Shown: piece after piece, positions 44,265 to 53,400 of the stretch
Numbering within the stretch: position 1 is the stretch's first letter
How the letters are laid out: each line of letters begins with the position of its first letter
NCBI RefSeq assembly: GCF_001458775.1
Contig: NZ_CZPZ01000013.1
Span: 1-64,000 of the forward strand
Direction of reading: 5' to 3'
Source of the DNA: Candidatus Nitrospira nitrificans
GTDB lineage: Bacteria; Nitrospirota; Nitrospiria; Nitrospirales; Nitrospiraceae
Length of the DNA: 64,000 bases
The notes under the pieces: model-generated
Told to the model about the DNA's origin: nothing
Seen by the model: only the letters and a program-made list of their open reading frames with translations
Databases searched by the model: none
Position numbers and translations under genes: made by a program

Positions 44265-45278
44265 TCATTGCTTTTTCCCCACGTACACGATGGTCGTCTC
44301 CTTTCCAACCCGCAAATCAATGCCATCGGCTTCACGAGTTGATCGATCAACACCATTGCCTGTGAGTGCCGTTGTTTGCCTCAGTTGCCCTAGGGCATAA
44401 CTCGACGCTTCATCAAAACGATGAGCCAGATCGTGCGCCATTGAATGAAGTTTTCCGATTAGTGCTCGATGCCGTAATAGCAAATCAATCCGAAGCCTTA
44501 TCTTCTGCCAGAATCCAAGCGTGGCGCCACTTCGCAAATAGGCGTCTATCGCATCAAGTTCCTTAAGCTGCAGTTGATATTTCCGGACTGATGATTCGAT
44601 AAAGTCGGAAAGTTGCTTCAATAACACTCTCGCTGTCTTGTGGTTCTCAACGAGTTCCACGTCTGACGAAAAATCTGCCAGAGCAACAAACTCGGACGCA
44701 AACCCCATACTCTTAAAGCAATCGGACATCTGATATGGGGTAAAACTTCTCACGTGTTGCCAAGGATGGAACAACGTCTCCGAAACCGGACAATAAACAC
44801 TTACAGACTCAAGATTTTCGTTATTTGGAGTCGATGCAATCAAATACCCACCCGGCTTAACAAACTTCGCAACGCGCTCAAGCACCTTGTGGAAATCCTC
44901 ATCCAGCACATGCTCGAGAACTTCCATCAAGAGAACGACATCAAACTGCTCATTGGAATCGACGTCCTTGATCCCTAAGAAATTTTTGTGTTGCCCAATT
45001 TTGGCTACCAACGAAGCTTGGCGATCTGGCGATGGATCAAAGCCCGCTGCGTTCAGGCCCCGATCCAAAAGAAGCTGTAGGATATGACCACTGCCTGCTC
45101 CGAAATCGAGACACCTGCCCCCAGGAACAAGATAGGCACTGATAAGCTCCAGAAATTTTGGACCTGCCACTTTCCCGAAAGAAAGATTGTCGAGCTCTGT
45201 TTGCGCGACCCCATCCCAGAACTTATTGACTAACTGCGGTGTCCAGTGAATTCTTTTGACCAAATCGCGCTCCGTCAA
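44265..45278 (-). CDS. Class I SAM-dependent methyltransferase
   Basis: Methyltransferase of 337 aa of the Methyltransf_23 type often found in O-antigen loci. Seen: motif I CLDFGAGSGHILQLL, VVLLMEVLEHVLDEDF, FVKPGGYLIASTPNNENL and a long helical C-terminal tail from about 220. Its ATG overlaps the TylF-like gene by 4 bases (ATGA). Its DNA is visibly AT-richer than the genes to either side of the 44-48 kb block. Confidence 0.85.
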   Translation of the reverse strand: MTERDLVKRIHWTPQLVNKFWDGVAQTELDNLSFGKVAGPKFLELISAYLVPGGRCLDFGAGSGHILQLLLDRGLNAAGFDPSPDRQASLVAKIGQHKNFLGIKDVDSNEQFDVVLLMEVLEHVLDEDFHKVLERVAKFVKPGGYLIASTPNNENLESVSVYCPVSETLFHPWQHVRSFTPYQMSDCFKSMGFASEFVALADFSSDVELVENHKTARVLLKQLSDFIESSVRKYQLQLKELDAIDAYLRSGATLGFWQKIRLRIDLLLRHRALIGKLHSMAHDLAHRFDEASSYALGQLRQTTALTGNGVDRSTREADGIDLRVGKETTIVYVGKKQ

Positions 45279-46021
45279 AACTCGTTAAAACTCGATCTAT
45301 ACGCTCGCTTAATAAAGTAAGCCCCGAAATTGTAGGGGAGTGATTTAATCCGATATGGCAAATCGTTTCTCGATAGATAGTCATGCAAGGCGCGCGCGCA
45401 TCCATCCCAGGCGTAATAATCATCGATAATTACAACGCCTCGTTCACTTGTGATCGGACAAAGATGCGTGAGCGAAACATCGGTGGACGTGTACCAATCA
45501 CCATCCAACCTAAGAACAGCGATACCTTGTTCGGAAAGCTCCGATGCCACGTTTGGAACGGTACATTCAAACCAGCCTCGAACAAGCCTGTATTCGGCCG
45601 CCAGAAACTGATGCTGTTTCAACAGATTTTCGAGGTCTTGTTGCGCTGCTTTGCAGTTATCAAAAAACTTTTCTGCGTCAACACCAGATTGCCATTTTGC
45701 AGCAAGAGGGCCATCTCGATGATCTACTCCGGGTAAGCCTTCAAAACTATCCAGCATGTAGACAGGTTTAAGCACTTTGCCGAATAATTCTCGTTGCACC
45801 AACAACATCGCGACTGAACATCCGCCTCTCCAGGTTCCGCATTCTAGAAATACACCGGGCAAACTGTTTTTGATTGCGTACACGACTGCTGCCATCGTAA
45901 AGACGATTCCCGTTTGATGAACCATGCTGTACGGCGCGACCGCATCTACTATTTTGTCAATCCTCGGGTCGTTCATTTCTTCAACAATCCCAAGTTGCTG
46001 AAAGGTCACGGTGCTATCCAC
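45275..46021 (-). CDS. TylF/MycF-type O-methyltransferase
   Basis: Sugar O-methyltransferase-like protein of 248 aa, related to the macrocin 3-O-methyltransferase TylF. Seen: FLECGTWRGGCSVAMLL (SAM site), YMLDSFEGLPGVD, VRGWFECTVP and LRLDGDWYTSTDVSL, followed by VVIIDDYYAWDG, the metal-binding region. The GTG start at 46021 overlaps the Wzt gene by 8 bases. A role in methylating a sugar of the O chain, perhaps capping it, is inferred. Confidence 0.88.
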   Translation of the reverse strand: MDSTVTFQQLGIVEEMNDPRIDKIVDAVAPYSMVHQTGIVFTMAAVVYAIKNSLPGVFLECGTWRGGCSVAMLLVQRELFGKVLKPVYMLDSFEGLPGVDHRDGPLAAKWQSGVDAEKFFDNCKAAQQDLENLLKQHQFLAAEYRLVRGWFECTVPNVASELSEQGIAVLRLDGDWYTSTDVSLTHLCPITSERGVVIIDDYYAWDGCARALHDYLSRNDLPYRIKSLPYNFGAYFIKRAYRSSFNEF

Positions 46022-47381
46022 CTAACGAACCCATCATACGCTGATCGTTCTTCATCACGCCGAATCGCAGTTTCGGATTCAAGTTGACGATTGAGGTCGT
46101 AAAAAGAGTTGGAGTATTGATGACCACGAAATGAAGCGCATCAATTCTACAGTCGCATTGAGCACCGTCTGCACCTGCATTGGCAGCTTGTAAAAAATAG
46201 TCGCCGGCAGCCAGCCATGCGTCAATTTCTATACTTACTTCAAAAATCTGACCAGCTTCAATCCGGGGAATTTCGACAGCAGCGGTTTTGTTGGTTACGC
46301 CGAAGATGTCGACACCCTTTGTGTTTCTAATAATGAATCCTGAGGACAAGTCAACAACTGGAAAGTGAGCCACAACAGTTTGAGTGATTCGGTACTGGTT
46401 GCCGGAAACGAGAACCTCTGTTTTTTTTCCTGCCTGATCAAATATAGCTACGCTCAAAATTTCTACTTTGCGATCCCCAAAACGATAACCATCCTGCGCA
46501 GCATTCGTTTTAGATGTATGGTGAGCAGTACCTTGGCTCAGCAATGTTGTCCCTGGCTCAGCTTCTACTTCTGAATCTTTGCGTTTTTCATGTATCGATC
46601 GTTTCGCAGGCTCGCTATATAGATTCTCTATATATGCTTTCGAAACACTGACGGGCTTGCCAGCATCAACGATCTGACCGGCATCAAACAAGAACGCTTG
46701 ATCACAGAAACTTGTCACAGCATTGATATCGTGAGAAACGAAAAGGATAGTCGTTCCCATCTCCCTCAACATTCGAAGTTTGCGAAAACATTTTTCCTGA
46801 AATTTCGCATCCCCGACAGAAAGAGCCTCATCCACGATAACTACGTCAGGCTCCATTACCGTTTGCACGGCAAACGCGAGCCGCATCATCATTCCGGAGC
46901 TGTAGGTTTTGACAGGCTGATCGATAAAGTCACCGATGTCTGCAAAGCTGGCAATGTCGTCAAATCGAGCCAGAGCATCTTCGCGTGATAAACCCAGAAT
47001 TTGAGCATTCAGAACAACGTTTTCTCGCCCCGTAAATTCAGGATTGAAACCGCTCCCCAATTCGAGCAAAGCGGTAATTCGTCCTGTGGTTTGAACGGTG
47101 CCTGAGGTAGGCGCCACGGTTCCGGCGATGATCTGGAGCAGTGTACTCTTCCCTGCTCCATTGCGGCCAAGAATACCAACGGCCTCACCCCGTTGAACTT
47201 CAAAACTGACATCTCGCAGGGCCCAGTGCTCACGGTAAAGAGAACTCATGTTCCTTTTACCTAGCACACCTTGAAAACGATCAAGCAAAGCTTGCTTGAA
47301 TCGATCTTGAGGGTTTCGAAAAATACGATAGCACTTGCTAATAGCGTCAAGCCGGATGGGGGGCGTTATCGGCGCACTCAT
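46014..47381 (-). CDS. wzt: O-antigen ABC exporter ATPase (Wzt type)
   Basis: ATP-binding subunit of the ABC transporter that exports lipid-linked O polysaccharide; 455 aa. Seen: Walker A LGRNGAGKSTLLQ, the signature YSSGMMMRLAFA, Walker B VVIVDEALSVGD, and a C-terminal extension (about 300-450) that fits the Wzt C-terminal domain, which binds the modified chain end in known systems. Two bases separate it from the permease gene. With methyltransferases next door, a chain-terminating methylation recognised by this domain is plausible. Confidence 0.93.
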   Translation of the reverse strand: MSAPITPPIRLDAISKCYRIFRNPQDRFKQALLDRFQGVLGKRNMSSLYREHWALRDVSFEVQRGEAVGILGRNGAGKSTLLQIIAGTVAPTSGTVQTTGRITALLELGSGFNPEFTGRENVVLNAQILGLSREDALARFDDIASFADIGDFIDQPVKTYSSGMMMRLAFAVQTVMEPDVVIVDEALSVGDAKFQEKCFRKLRMLREMGTTILFVSHDINAVTSFCDQAFLFDAGQIVDAGKPVSVSKAYIENLYSEPAKRSIHEKRKDSEVEAEPGTTLLSQGTAHHTSKTNAAQDGYRFGDRKVEILSVAIFDQAGKKTEVLVSGNQYRITQTVVAHFPVVDLSSGFIIRNTKGVDIFGVTNKTAAVEIPRIEAGQIFEVSIEIDAWLAAGDYFLQAANAGADGAQCDCRIDALHFVVINTPTLFTTSIVNLNPKLRFGVMKNDQRMMGSLGG

Positions 47382-47382
47382 G

Positions 47383-48192
47383 TCAAATCACATCGGCAAA
47401 TGCGGGGCGGGACATTTGAAATACCCAGAACCCGCCAATAGTCACGATAATGGAAACAGAAAGATAGGCGAACCAGTGGAACCAGTCTGGTTGATTGCCT
47501 AAAATCAGCACGGCACGTAATTCCTCAATGGGATAGGTCAGCGGATTGAGATAGATTAGCTTTTGAGCCAACGCTGGGGCGGAAGATGCCGGATAGAACA
47601 CTGGACTCAAAAATAACAACATAGACATAATCACCCCGATAATTTGCCCAACGTCGCGAAAAAAAACACCAATGGACGCAAGCAACCACGCCAGGCCACC
47701 TGTGAGCACCAACAATGGGGCGAACACCAGCGGCACATATAAAGCAGTGAGTGGAATCGATTGATAAAGAATGAGCAAGAAAAGACAGAGCAATCCAACA
47801 CCGATCAGGGCATTAAAGACAGCTGAGACAAGATAGCTAATAGTCAGCAGTTCTAACGGAAATACCACCTTCTTGACATAGCTTGGATTTGAAAAAATTG
47901 CAGAGGGAGATCGTGTCAGTGTTTCTGAAAATAGAGCGTACACGATAAGGCCACAATAGAGCATCAGAACAAAATCTTTCACGCCGCCACCACTCCCCCA
48001 GCGTGCGTTAAATACCCCGCCAAAAACGAAGGCATACACAGCCAGCATCATGAGCGGATAGGCCACGGCCCATAGAAAACCCAGTAGGGTTCCACGATAA
48101 CGAGACTGAATATCACGAACCACCAGCGACCAAAGCAACCTGCGGTTTGCATACACGCTCAAGATTCCGGAGTAAACGCCAAATCTATTCAA
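47383..48192 (-). CDS. wzm: O-antigen ABC exporter permease (Wzm type)
   Basis: Membrane subunit of the O-antigen exporter, about 269 aa with six membrane segments. Seen: the family start RRLLWSLVVRDIQSRYRGTL, GFLWAVAYPLMML and NPLTYPIEELRAVL. The TTG at 48192 is chosen: it gives the usual length and follows AAGGA at about 11 bases. A longer frame from an ATG at 48336 would add 48 residues coded by remnant carbamoyltransferase DNA that are unlike Wzm. Paired with Wzt at 46014. Confidence 0.88.
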   Translation of the reverse strand: MNRFGVYSGILSVYANRRLLWSLVVRDIQSRYRGTLLGFLWAVAYPLMMLAVYAFVFGGVFNARWGSGGGVKDFVLMLYCGLIVYALFSETLTRSPSAIFSNPSYVKKVVFPLELLTISYLVSAVFNALIGVGLLCLFLLILYQSIPLTALYVPLVFAPLLVLTGGLAWLLASIGVFFRDVGQIIGVIMSMLLFLSPVFYPASSAPALAQKLIYLNPLTYPIEELRAVLILGNQPDWFHWFAYLSVSIIVTIGGFWVFQMSRPAFADVI

Positions 48193-48320
48193 GGGCGGCT
48201 CATTCCTTAGGAAAGCATATATATGACAGGCGCAGGGCTGACGTCTGGAAGAAAACAGGAAGATACCCAACGCAACATGGGTCAGCAATACCGAAAGCGG
48301 AGCATCGTTCTGCTTGTGGC

Positions 48321-48515
48321 GTGCCGGTAAACTCAACGTCCGTCGTCATAAAGCAGCGGTATGCATCCTCCCCCATCATCACAATCGGGCTCGCCGCGCA
48401 CGTTGAATGAGGTATTGATGATGATACCGCACCCGGTTTGCTGCTTGAGCTGGGAAATCACGCCATGGATGAACGGATTACGAACCCTACTGACTGATGG
48501 CCGCGTAACGTCTCC
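48321..48515 (-). pseudogene. C-terminal remnant of a NodU/CmcH-type carbamoyltransferase
   Basis: On the minus strand one frame gives DVTRPSVSRVRNPFIHGVIS and then QTGCGIIINTSFNVRGEP; after one extra base the next frame gives IVMMGEDAYRCFMTTDVEF. Joined, this is the conserved C-terminal region of carbamoyltransferases (NTSFNVRGEPIV followed by EDAYRCF). An upstream stop and the frameshift make it non-functional, and the larger N-terminal part is missing. It lies exactly between the radical SAM gene and wzm, so the ancestral cluster probably carbamoylated a sugar. Confidence 0.85.
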
Positions 48516-48585
48516 ATTTCATGCAAAGGTCGGAGCCATCCATAGCATAAACCTCGTGCGGAAAAATCAGAGATCTCTTAGCTCA

Positions 48586-50526
48586 TTACCTTGATTCGCT
48601 CAAAAAACGACGTATCCGGCTGGTCAATCTGGCTGCAGCCAGATACATGTGTTGCCGATACGTGTGTATTGCAAGGCCTCTACCATGAAGCCTTTCTTCG
48701 ACCGTCATGCTGTTGTATGCGAGAGTAACATCTTCTGCGGTCTTGACGCGCAAACCGTTAGGCGTTGTTTCACCGTAATTGGCGAACATCGTATTTCTTG
48801 GTCGATCCACTGCAGCGAATTTTGGAATCGAGAGACAAACGGGTTTCACGGGCTTATCCTCGAACTTCGCCGTGATGAAGGATTCATCTATGGGTTCAAA
48901 CCAACCTTCGGCCACTCTCCCGGTTAATTCCATCAGATTATGAACCAATACCCAATAGAGGCTTTGCGGCGAATAGCCATATGGCACTTGGACGGCATAG
49001 GAGCCGGCGCCCGACGCAAGTTCACAATAAGCCGGGACTTCGTTCGTCTGAGCATGGTAGAGAACGATTCCAGGGCGAATCATCCGCGAAAGCGAATGGT
49101 TGGGGTCAGCAACAATGAATTCCAAAGCAGTGCACCGATGATAGCGTTGTTGAGCGCGGTCAAGAATCGATTGCAATTCAGCCAGCATTCCCGTCGCATC
49201 AACTCGCCGAACCGAGGGTCTCTTTTCCGTCACAGCCTGCTGCATAATCCTGCGCGCGTGATCGAGCGCTTCTTGCCAACCTTGAGTCTGCAGCCGGCAA
49301 TTCTCAAATACATTGAGCTGCTCGGTGACCGGATAAATCACTACGGGCGACAGGTTGAGCCCTATATCGTGCTCGATCGCAAACGTGAGATTTTCAGGCA
49401 GCTCACGGAAGTTCGACTTGCACACGATCATGCCGACAGAGAACACCCGGTCAGGCGCGTCATAGGTCGCGACGGCGCGCAGCACGTTGCTTAACACCGT
49501 ATCGTAGTCAGCTCCTTTCCTGATCTTTTCAAACATCTCTTTATTGAAACTGTCCACCGAAATGCTGGCGTTGATGCGAGGAAACTTCCGGAGCTTATTG
49601 AGCTCCTTAGAATTTAGCATGGTGCCATTGCTGGTAAAACCGAAGGCAAGGTTGGGATTGTCGTCAGTGCGGAATTCGTCCACAAACTGGCGGAAGCGCT
49701 TGATGAGATAGGGCTCGCCACCGTGCCAGATAAATTGATAGAGGTAGCGTACATGCGCCAGGATATCCGGCACAGTCTCGGCGCGATGTTGCACGCGAAC
49801 CAGCCGCACCATGTTCTGACTGCAACCCGGGCAGTCGATGTTGCAGTCCGCCGTGGATATCAGGGAGATCATGGTCGGCTTGGCCGACATGACCTCCACC
49901 CCCTCCCGATACTCTTCCCACGCCTTGAGAATGTTTTGGCCTGAGAGAGAATCGACGACCAATCCTTGTAACTTGATACGCCCGCGGGGCACCTTCAATT
50001 CATAGCTGCGCCCATTGTCCGATGGGTCAGAATTATCGGATGTCGAAAAGTACAGCGAGTGCCCCCAAACCGAGTAGAGCCCCTTCCCCAAGTTTCGGAT
50101 GTCATCGTGCAACGACTTAGGGAACGGCAGGGGAACGCCGTCCTCCAGCAATTCCGCCTCATGCAATGATTCCCCTGCAAGCTTGGCGAAACTCTCCGGT
50201 ATTTCCACAAGATAGCAGTGGCCAGACTCATGCCGCCAAGGGATAGGGGAACTGAACGGTGGATAGTTTCCGTTCGCCCACCCATACGCCGTGCACTGGT
50301 TACAGGGATGGCCCTCAAGGTTGCCCGAGGCATTGGCTCGCCGTAACGCTTGGTACTCCGAGCTGTTCCAGATTTCATCGATGCTAGCAAGATTCGTATT
50401 TCCCAGCGGCTTACCCACATTGCCATAACCACTCCAGAAACAACACGGCACAACCTCGCCCGTCAGGTCCACAATCATCTGTTGCCAGGGATATGCGCAA
50501 TACGTCGGGGTTGCCGCTTTAGTCAT
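48586..50526 (-). CDS. Radical SAM protein with an N-terminal SPASM-like domain
   Basis: Protein of 646 aa. Seen: at the N-terminus a SPASM-like cluster domain (CAYPWQQMIVDLTGEVVPCC, IDEIWNSSEYQALRR, PCNQC), which is usually C-terminal; then from about 225 a radical SAM core with the CxxxCxxC motif DCNIDCPGCSQN, YLYQFIWHGGEPYLI and FTSNGTMLN. The last 200 residues are not recognised. The substrate is unknown; the location in an O-antigen cluster suggests modification of a sugar or of an amino-acid substituent. The ATG overlaps the upstream glycosyltransferase stop by 4 bases. Confidence 0.85.
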   Translation of the reverse strand: MTKAATPTYCAYPWQQMIVDLTGEVVPCCFWSGYGNVGKPLGNTNLASIDEIWNSSEYQALRRANASGNLEGHPCNQCTAYGWANGNYPPFSSPIPWRHESGHCYLVEIPESFAKLAGESLHEAELLEDGVPLPFPKSLHDDIRNLGKGLYSVWGHSLYFSTSDNSDPSDNGRSYELKVPRGRIKLQGLVVDSLSGQNILKAWEEYREGVEVMSAKPTMISLISTADCNIDCPGCSQNMVRLVRVQHRAETVPDILAHVRYLYQFIWHGGEPYLIKRFRQFVDEFRTDDNPNLAFGFTSNGTMLNSKELNKLRKFPRINASISVDSFNKEMFEKIRKGADYDTVLSNVLRAVATYDAPDRVFSVGMIVCKSNFRELPENLTFAIEHDIGLNLSPVVIYPVTEQLNVFENCRLQTQGWQEALDHARRIMQQAVTEKRPSVRRVDATGMLAELQSILDRAQQRYHRCTALEFIVADPNHSLSRMIRPGIVLYHAQTNEVPAYCELASGAGSYAVQVPYGYSPQSLYWVLVHNLMELTGRVAEGWFEPIDESFITAKFEDKPVKPVCLSIPKFAAVDRPRNTMFANYGETTPNGLRVKTAEDVTLAYNSMTVEERLHGRGLAIHTYRQHMYLAAARLTSRIRRFLSESR

Positions 50527-52445
50527 GTTTGTACTTCTGTGTGCGGGTGAGACGCATGCGAGTGCCGATGGGGATAAGGACTTGGGGCACTCTCATTCTT
50601 AACCCCATAGAGACGTAACGTACAATCAATCATCTCGTTCAAACCAAATTGTTGATCGACAAAACGAGGCCCACGCTGACGTAGGTGTTGTAGAAATGAA
50701 CTATCTGACAACACCTCCCTGGTTCTGGTTGCTATCTCGGAAGGATCAGGCGTACGGCAACACCATCCCGTTATGCCCTCTTCAATAGCCTCGCGCGTTC
50801 CGCCCGCATCCGTGGCGACGACAGGCAACCCCATCCATTGAGCCTCCAGAACAACATTGGGAGTCCCCTCGAACTCCGAGGTTAAAACAAATACTGTCAT
50901 TGACGATAAAGGGGTAGCGATGTCGGTACGTGCACCGGGCATATGCACCTTATTTTCAAGCTCGGTCTTCCGCACAAACTTTTCCATTTCCTTTCGCATA
51001 GGGCCTTCACCGATCAAAAGAAAATGCGCATCTGGTGTCAATTTCGCTATTTCTCTCGCAGCTTTCAGCCAGAGCATGGGACGTTTTTCTGACCAGAATC
51101 GAAAAATGGAGCCGACAACCGGAGCCGTTTGGGGAATACCAAGAGAGTGGCGATAGGCCGACACCACCGAATCATCCACCCGACTTAGCCCACTGAAGTC
51201 CACACCATTTTTTACAACTTGGAAGCGATCGTGTGGGATTTCAAGCCAACGGCAATAGTCCAACGCCCCTGCACAACTGTTGTTAAGGAAAGTGATGTGA
51301 TCCAGTTCAGACAATGCCTGATAAGCACATCGCATATAGTCTTGGTAATAGCCGAAATTGACCGGTGTGAGGTTGCGGCTGGCGAGCACAATACGTGGAA
51401 CACCGGTCATGATTGCGGCAATGCCGACTTTGATGCTGGTACTGTCTTGCCAGGCATGAACCACCGTAGGTCGGCGATTCTTGAATTCTTCAGCCAAATT
51501 CAGAATTTCTTCAGCCATGGTATTGGGTAACTTAGCGAAAAGCTCGCCAAGTGGGTCGGGGACCGATTGAAACCCACGTTCGGCGATTTTGATCGCGCTT
51601 GTTAAAGGGTACGCTGCTATCTTGGCAGATTCAAGATGCGGCAGATAGAAGTCGAGCCCAGGGGAGCGATGCAAATATTCCCCGATCAGGCAGATGTCGT
51701 CAAAGCCTTTAGCTTGCAGCCCGCGTAGCGTATTAACGATCTGCCGTTCTGCCCCACCAGCCGCCAGACCCGAATTAACCAAGATGAAACGTCTTGGCTC
51801 TGCTCTGAAACTGCTCGTGGATGCCAGCAGGAGCGCCTGTTTCAGCAACTCGCGAAAGAAAACAATGTCCAAACGCGCAGCAGAAACCGTGCATTGCGCA
51901 ACATCCCACACCGACATATTTTGGTCATGTGAATCTCGCCGAAATACCCGATGCCACAGCGCTCTAGCTCCCGGTATTGTTTTTGCCGCTTGGACGAGAT
52001 GGTGCACCGGCGAGCCGGCCGGTAAATTGCTCATTCTCTCGATGACCTTCTCGGCTAGATGCCATAAATGAAAACGGAACAGCGGTAGGTCCACAAAGTG
52101 GTGGAGTCTATTCTCACAGACGATTGAGCGCGCGCCGGTACCTGCAACTTGCTTCAGCATTTTGTTTGTCAGCTGCACGGGTGGACCAAGGAAGATAAAG
52201 GTCCCCAAAGTCTCTGGAAGCTGCCAAGACCTTCCGTCATCAGCGTAGCGCCCTAACCAAGACAAATGGGGTCGGGACGTTAGTGTCGGATCGGGGTCTC
52301 GGAGAATCATCGACGCACAACAAGGGAGATTCCGGAGAGCAAGCGCATCCTCGGCTGAAATGGAGAATGGAATCACAAATACTGATTTCTGATATTTCCT
52401 GGCCTGCCAGTATTCAGCGGCAGCCCGGAGTCGAGGGTTAGTCAT
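50523..52445 (-). CDS. Family 4 glycosyltransferase with N-terminal extension
   Basis: GT-B glycosyltransferase of 640 aa. Seen: a first part of about 220 residues with no recognised fold; then FILVNSGLAAGGAERQIVNT (acceptor domain), VVKNGVDFSGL (linker), VVGSIFRFWSEKRPMLWLKA and SEFEGTPNVVLEAQWMGLPV with the E-x7-E motif. A His-rich tail (SPYPHRHSHASHPHTEVQT) ends it. The ATG at 52445 overlaps the upstream methyltransferase gene by 8 bases. The extension could be an acceptor-binding module or a degenerate second transferase. Confidence 0.85.
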   Translation of the reverse strand: MTNPRLRAAAEYWQARKYQKSVFVIPFSISAEDALALRNLPCCASMILRDPDPTLTSRPHLSWLGRYADDGRSWQLPETLGTFIFLGPPVQLTNKMLKQVAGTGARSIVCENRLHHFVDLPLFRFHLWHLAEKVIERMSNLPAGSPVHHLVQAAKTIPGARALWHRVFRRDSHDQNMSVWDVAQCTVSAARLDIVFFRELLKQALLLASTSSFRAEPRRFILVNSGLAAGGAERQIVNTLRGLQAKGFDDICLIGEYLHRSPGLDFYLPHLESAKIAAYPLTSAIKIAERGFQSVPDPLGELFAKLPNTMAEEILNLAEEFKNRRPTVVHAWQDSTSIKVGIAAIMTGVPRIVLASRNLTPVNFGYYQDYMRCAYQALSELDHITFLNNSCAGALDYCRWLEIPHDRFQVVKNGVDFSGLSRVDDSVVSAYRHSLGIPQTAPVVGSIFRFWSEKRPMLWLKAAREIAKLTPDAHFLLIGEGPMRKEMEKFVRKTELENKVHMPGARTDIATPLSSMTVFVLTSEFEGTPNVVLEAQWMGLPVVATDAGGTREAIEEGITGWCCRTPDPSEIATRTREVLSDSSFLQHLRQRGPRFVDQQFGLNEMIDCTLRLYGVKNESAPSPYPHRHSHASHPHTEVQT

Positions 52446-53400
52446 GAATATTGTCCGCGGATTTATTCGCCAAGACAAAAACTCCGGAGGTTTTAAGATC
52501 GCTTTCCGAGAGCGATCGAAAACGGCTCGCCAATTGCCTGTTCGAAATGCCGGAGCTACTCAATTGTTTTATCTCAGCGCAAAGGCTAAAGCCAACCTGC
52601 TTGACCAAATCGAGATGCACCGAACACGGCTGGCGATTGATGAACCAGGGACGTCCGCCGCGCATCAGACGCCATGTCAATTCGGAATATTTCCAGTGGC
52701 CGTTCCACTCGGATGCCGTATCGTGGCAGCGAAGATCGATCTGGTGGGACATGAAGCCGTCGGGATTCAGGATACGGAAACACTCGGCATAGATTTCCTT
52801 AAGCGGGTCGACATGCTCCATCACGGCTTGCGAGATAATCAGGTCGATGCTATTGCTAGGAATCTCATTCATTCTGCCCATCGGGGCAAGATAGTAAATA
52901 GGGCACGCCGCCAGATCGCCCGACAGGGCATTGCGCAGGCGCTTCAGACGCTCAGGCTCAAGGGCCTGAGCGAGTCTGGCTGCGCTCAATATTTCCCGTG
53001 GGAAGCGATAGTCACTCAACGCCGGCAATATCTCCGTGAACTCGTCCGCAGAAGGAATAGGCGCTTGTCCTCTGAGTAATTGGACCAGTTCATCAAACAC
53101 CGACAGGTTGGCTTCGGTCGAGGCGTGGCGGACAGCATCAAGGGCGTAATACTGCTCAGCCCCCGTGAGCAACGCCATAAGACCGATTCCTATGGAGTCG
53201 CCGGGGCCAAGTTCAACAAGCGTGCGCGGATCCGTTGCGAGGCCATGCTGAGCTGCGATGACCAGATGACGCAAATAGACTGAATAGCAATACTGAGCCG
53301 AGATGGTGCCCCCCGTGCCGACAGGCGGAGGAACAAACATCGATTTGGCACCGCGCAAGATGAGTCGCCAGACGGGTGTGGCCATATTGATTCTGGGCAT
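52438..53400 (-). CDS. Class I SAM-dependent methyltransferase-like protein
   Basis: Protein of 320 aa with a methyltransferase fold. Seen: VELGPGDSIGIGLMALL (a variant motif I with GPGDS), YYALDAVRH (acidic motif II), SNSIDLIISQAVMEHVDPL, and RILNPDGFMSHQIDL. The insertion between motif II and the SNSIDL strand is longer than usual. It starts one base before the end of the asparagine synthase gene region (asnB stop at 53401). Target unknown; a sugar or lipid head group is likely from context. Confidence 0.8.
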   Translation of the reverse strand: MPRINMATPVWRLILRGAKSMFVPPPVGTGGTISAQYCYSVYLRHLVIAAQHGLATDPRTLVELGPGDSIGIGLMALLTGAEQYYALDAVRHASTEANLSVFDELVQLLRGQAPIPSADEFTEILPALSDYRFPREILSAARLAQALEPERLKRLRNALSGDLAACPIYYLAPMGRMNEIPSNSIDLIISQAVMEHVDPLKEIYAECFRILNPDGFMSHQIDLRCHDTASEWNGHWKYSELTWRLMRGGRPWFINRQPCSVHLDLVKQVGFSLCAEIKQLSSSGISNRQLASRFRSLSESDLKTSGVFVLANKSADNIHD

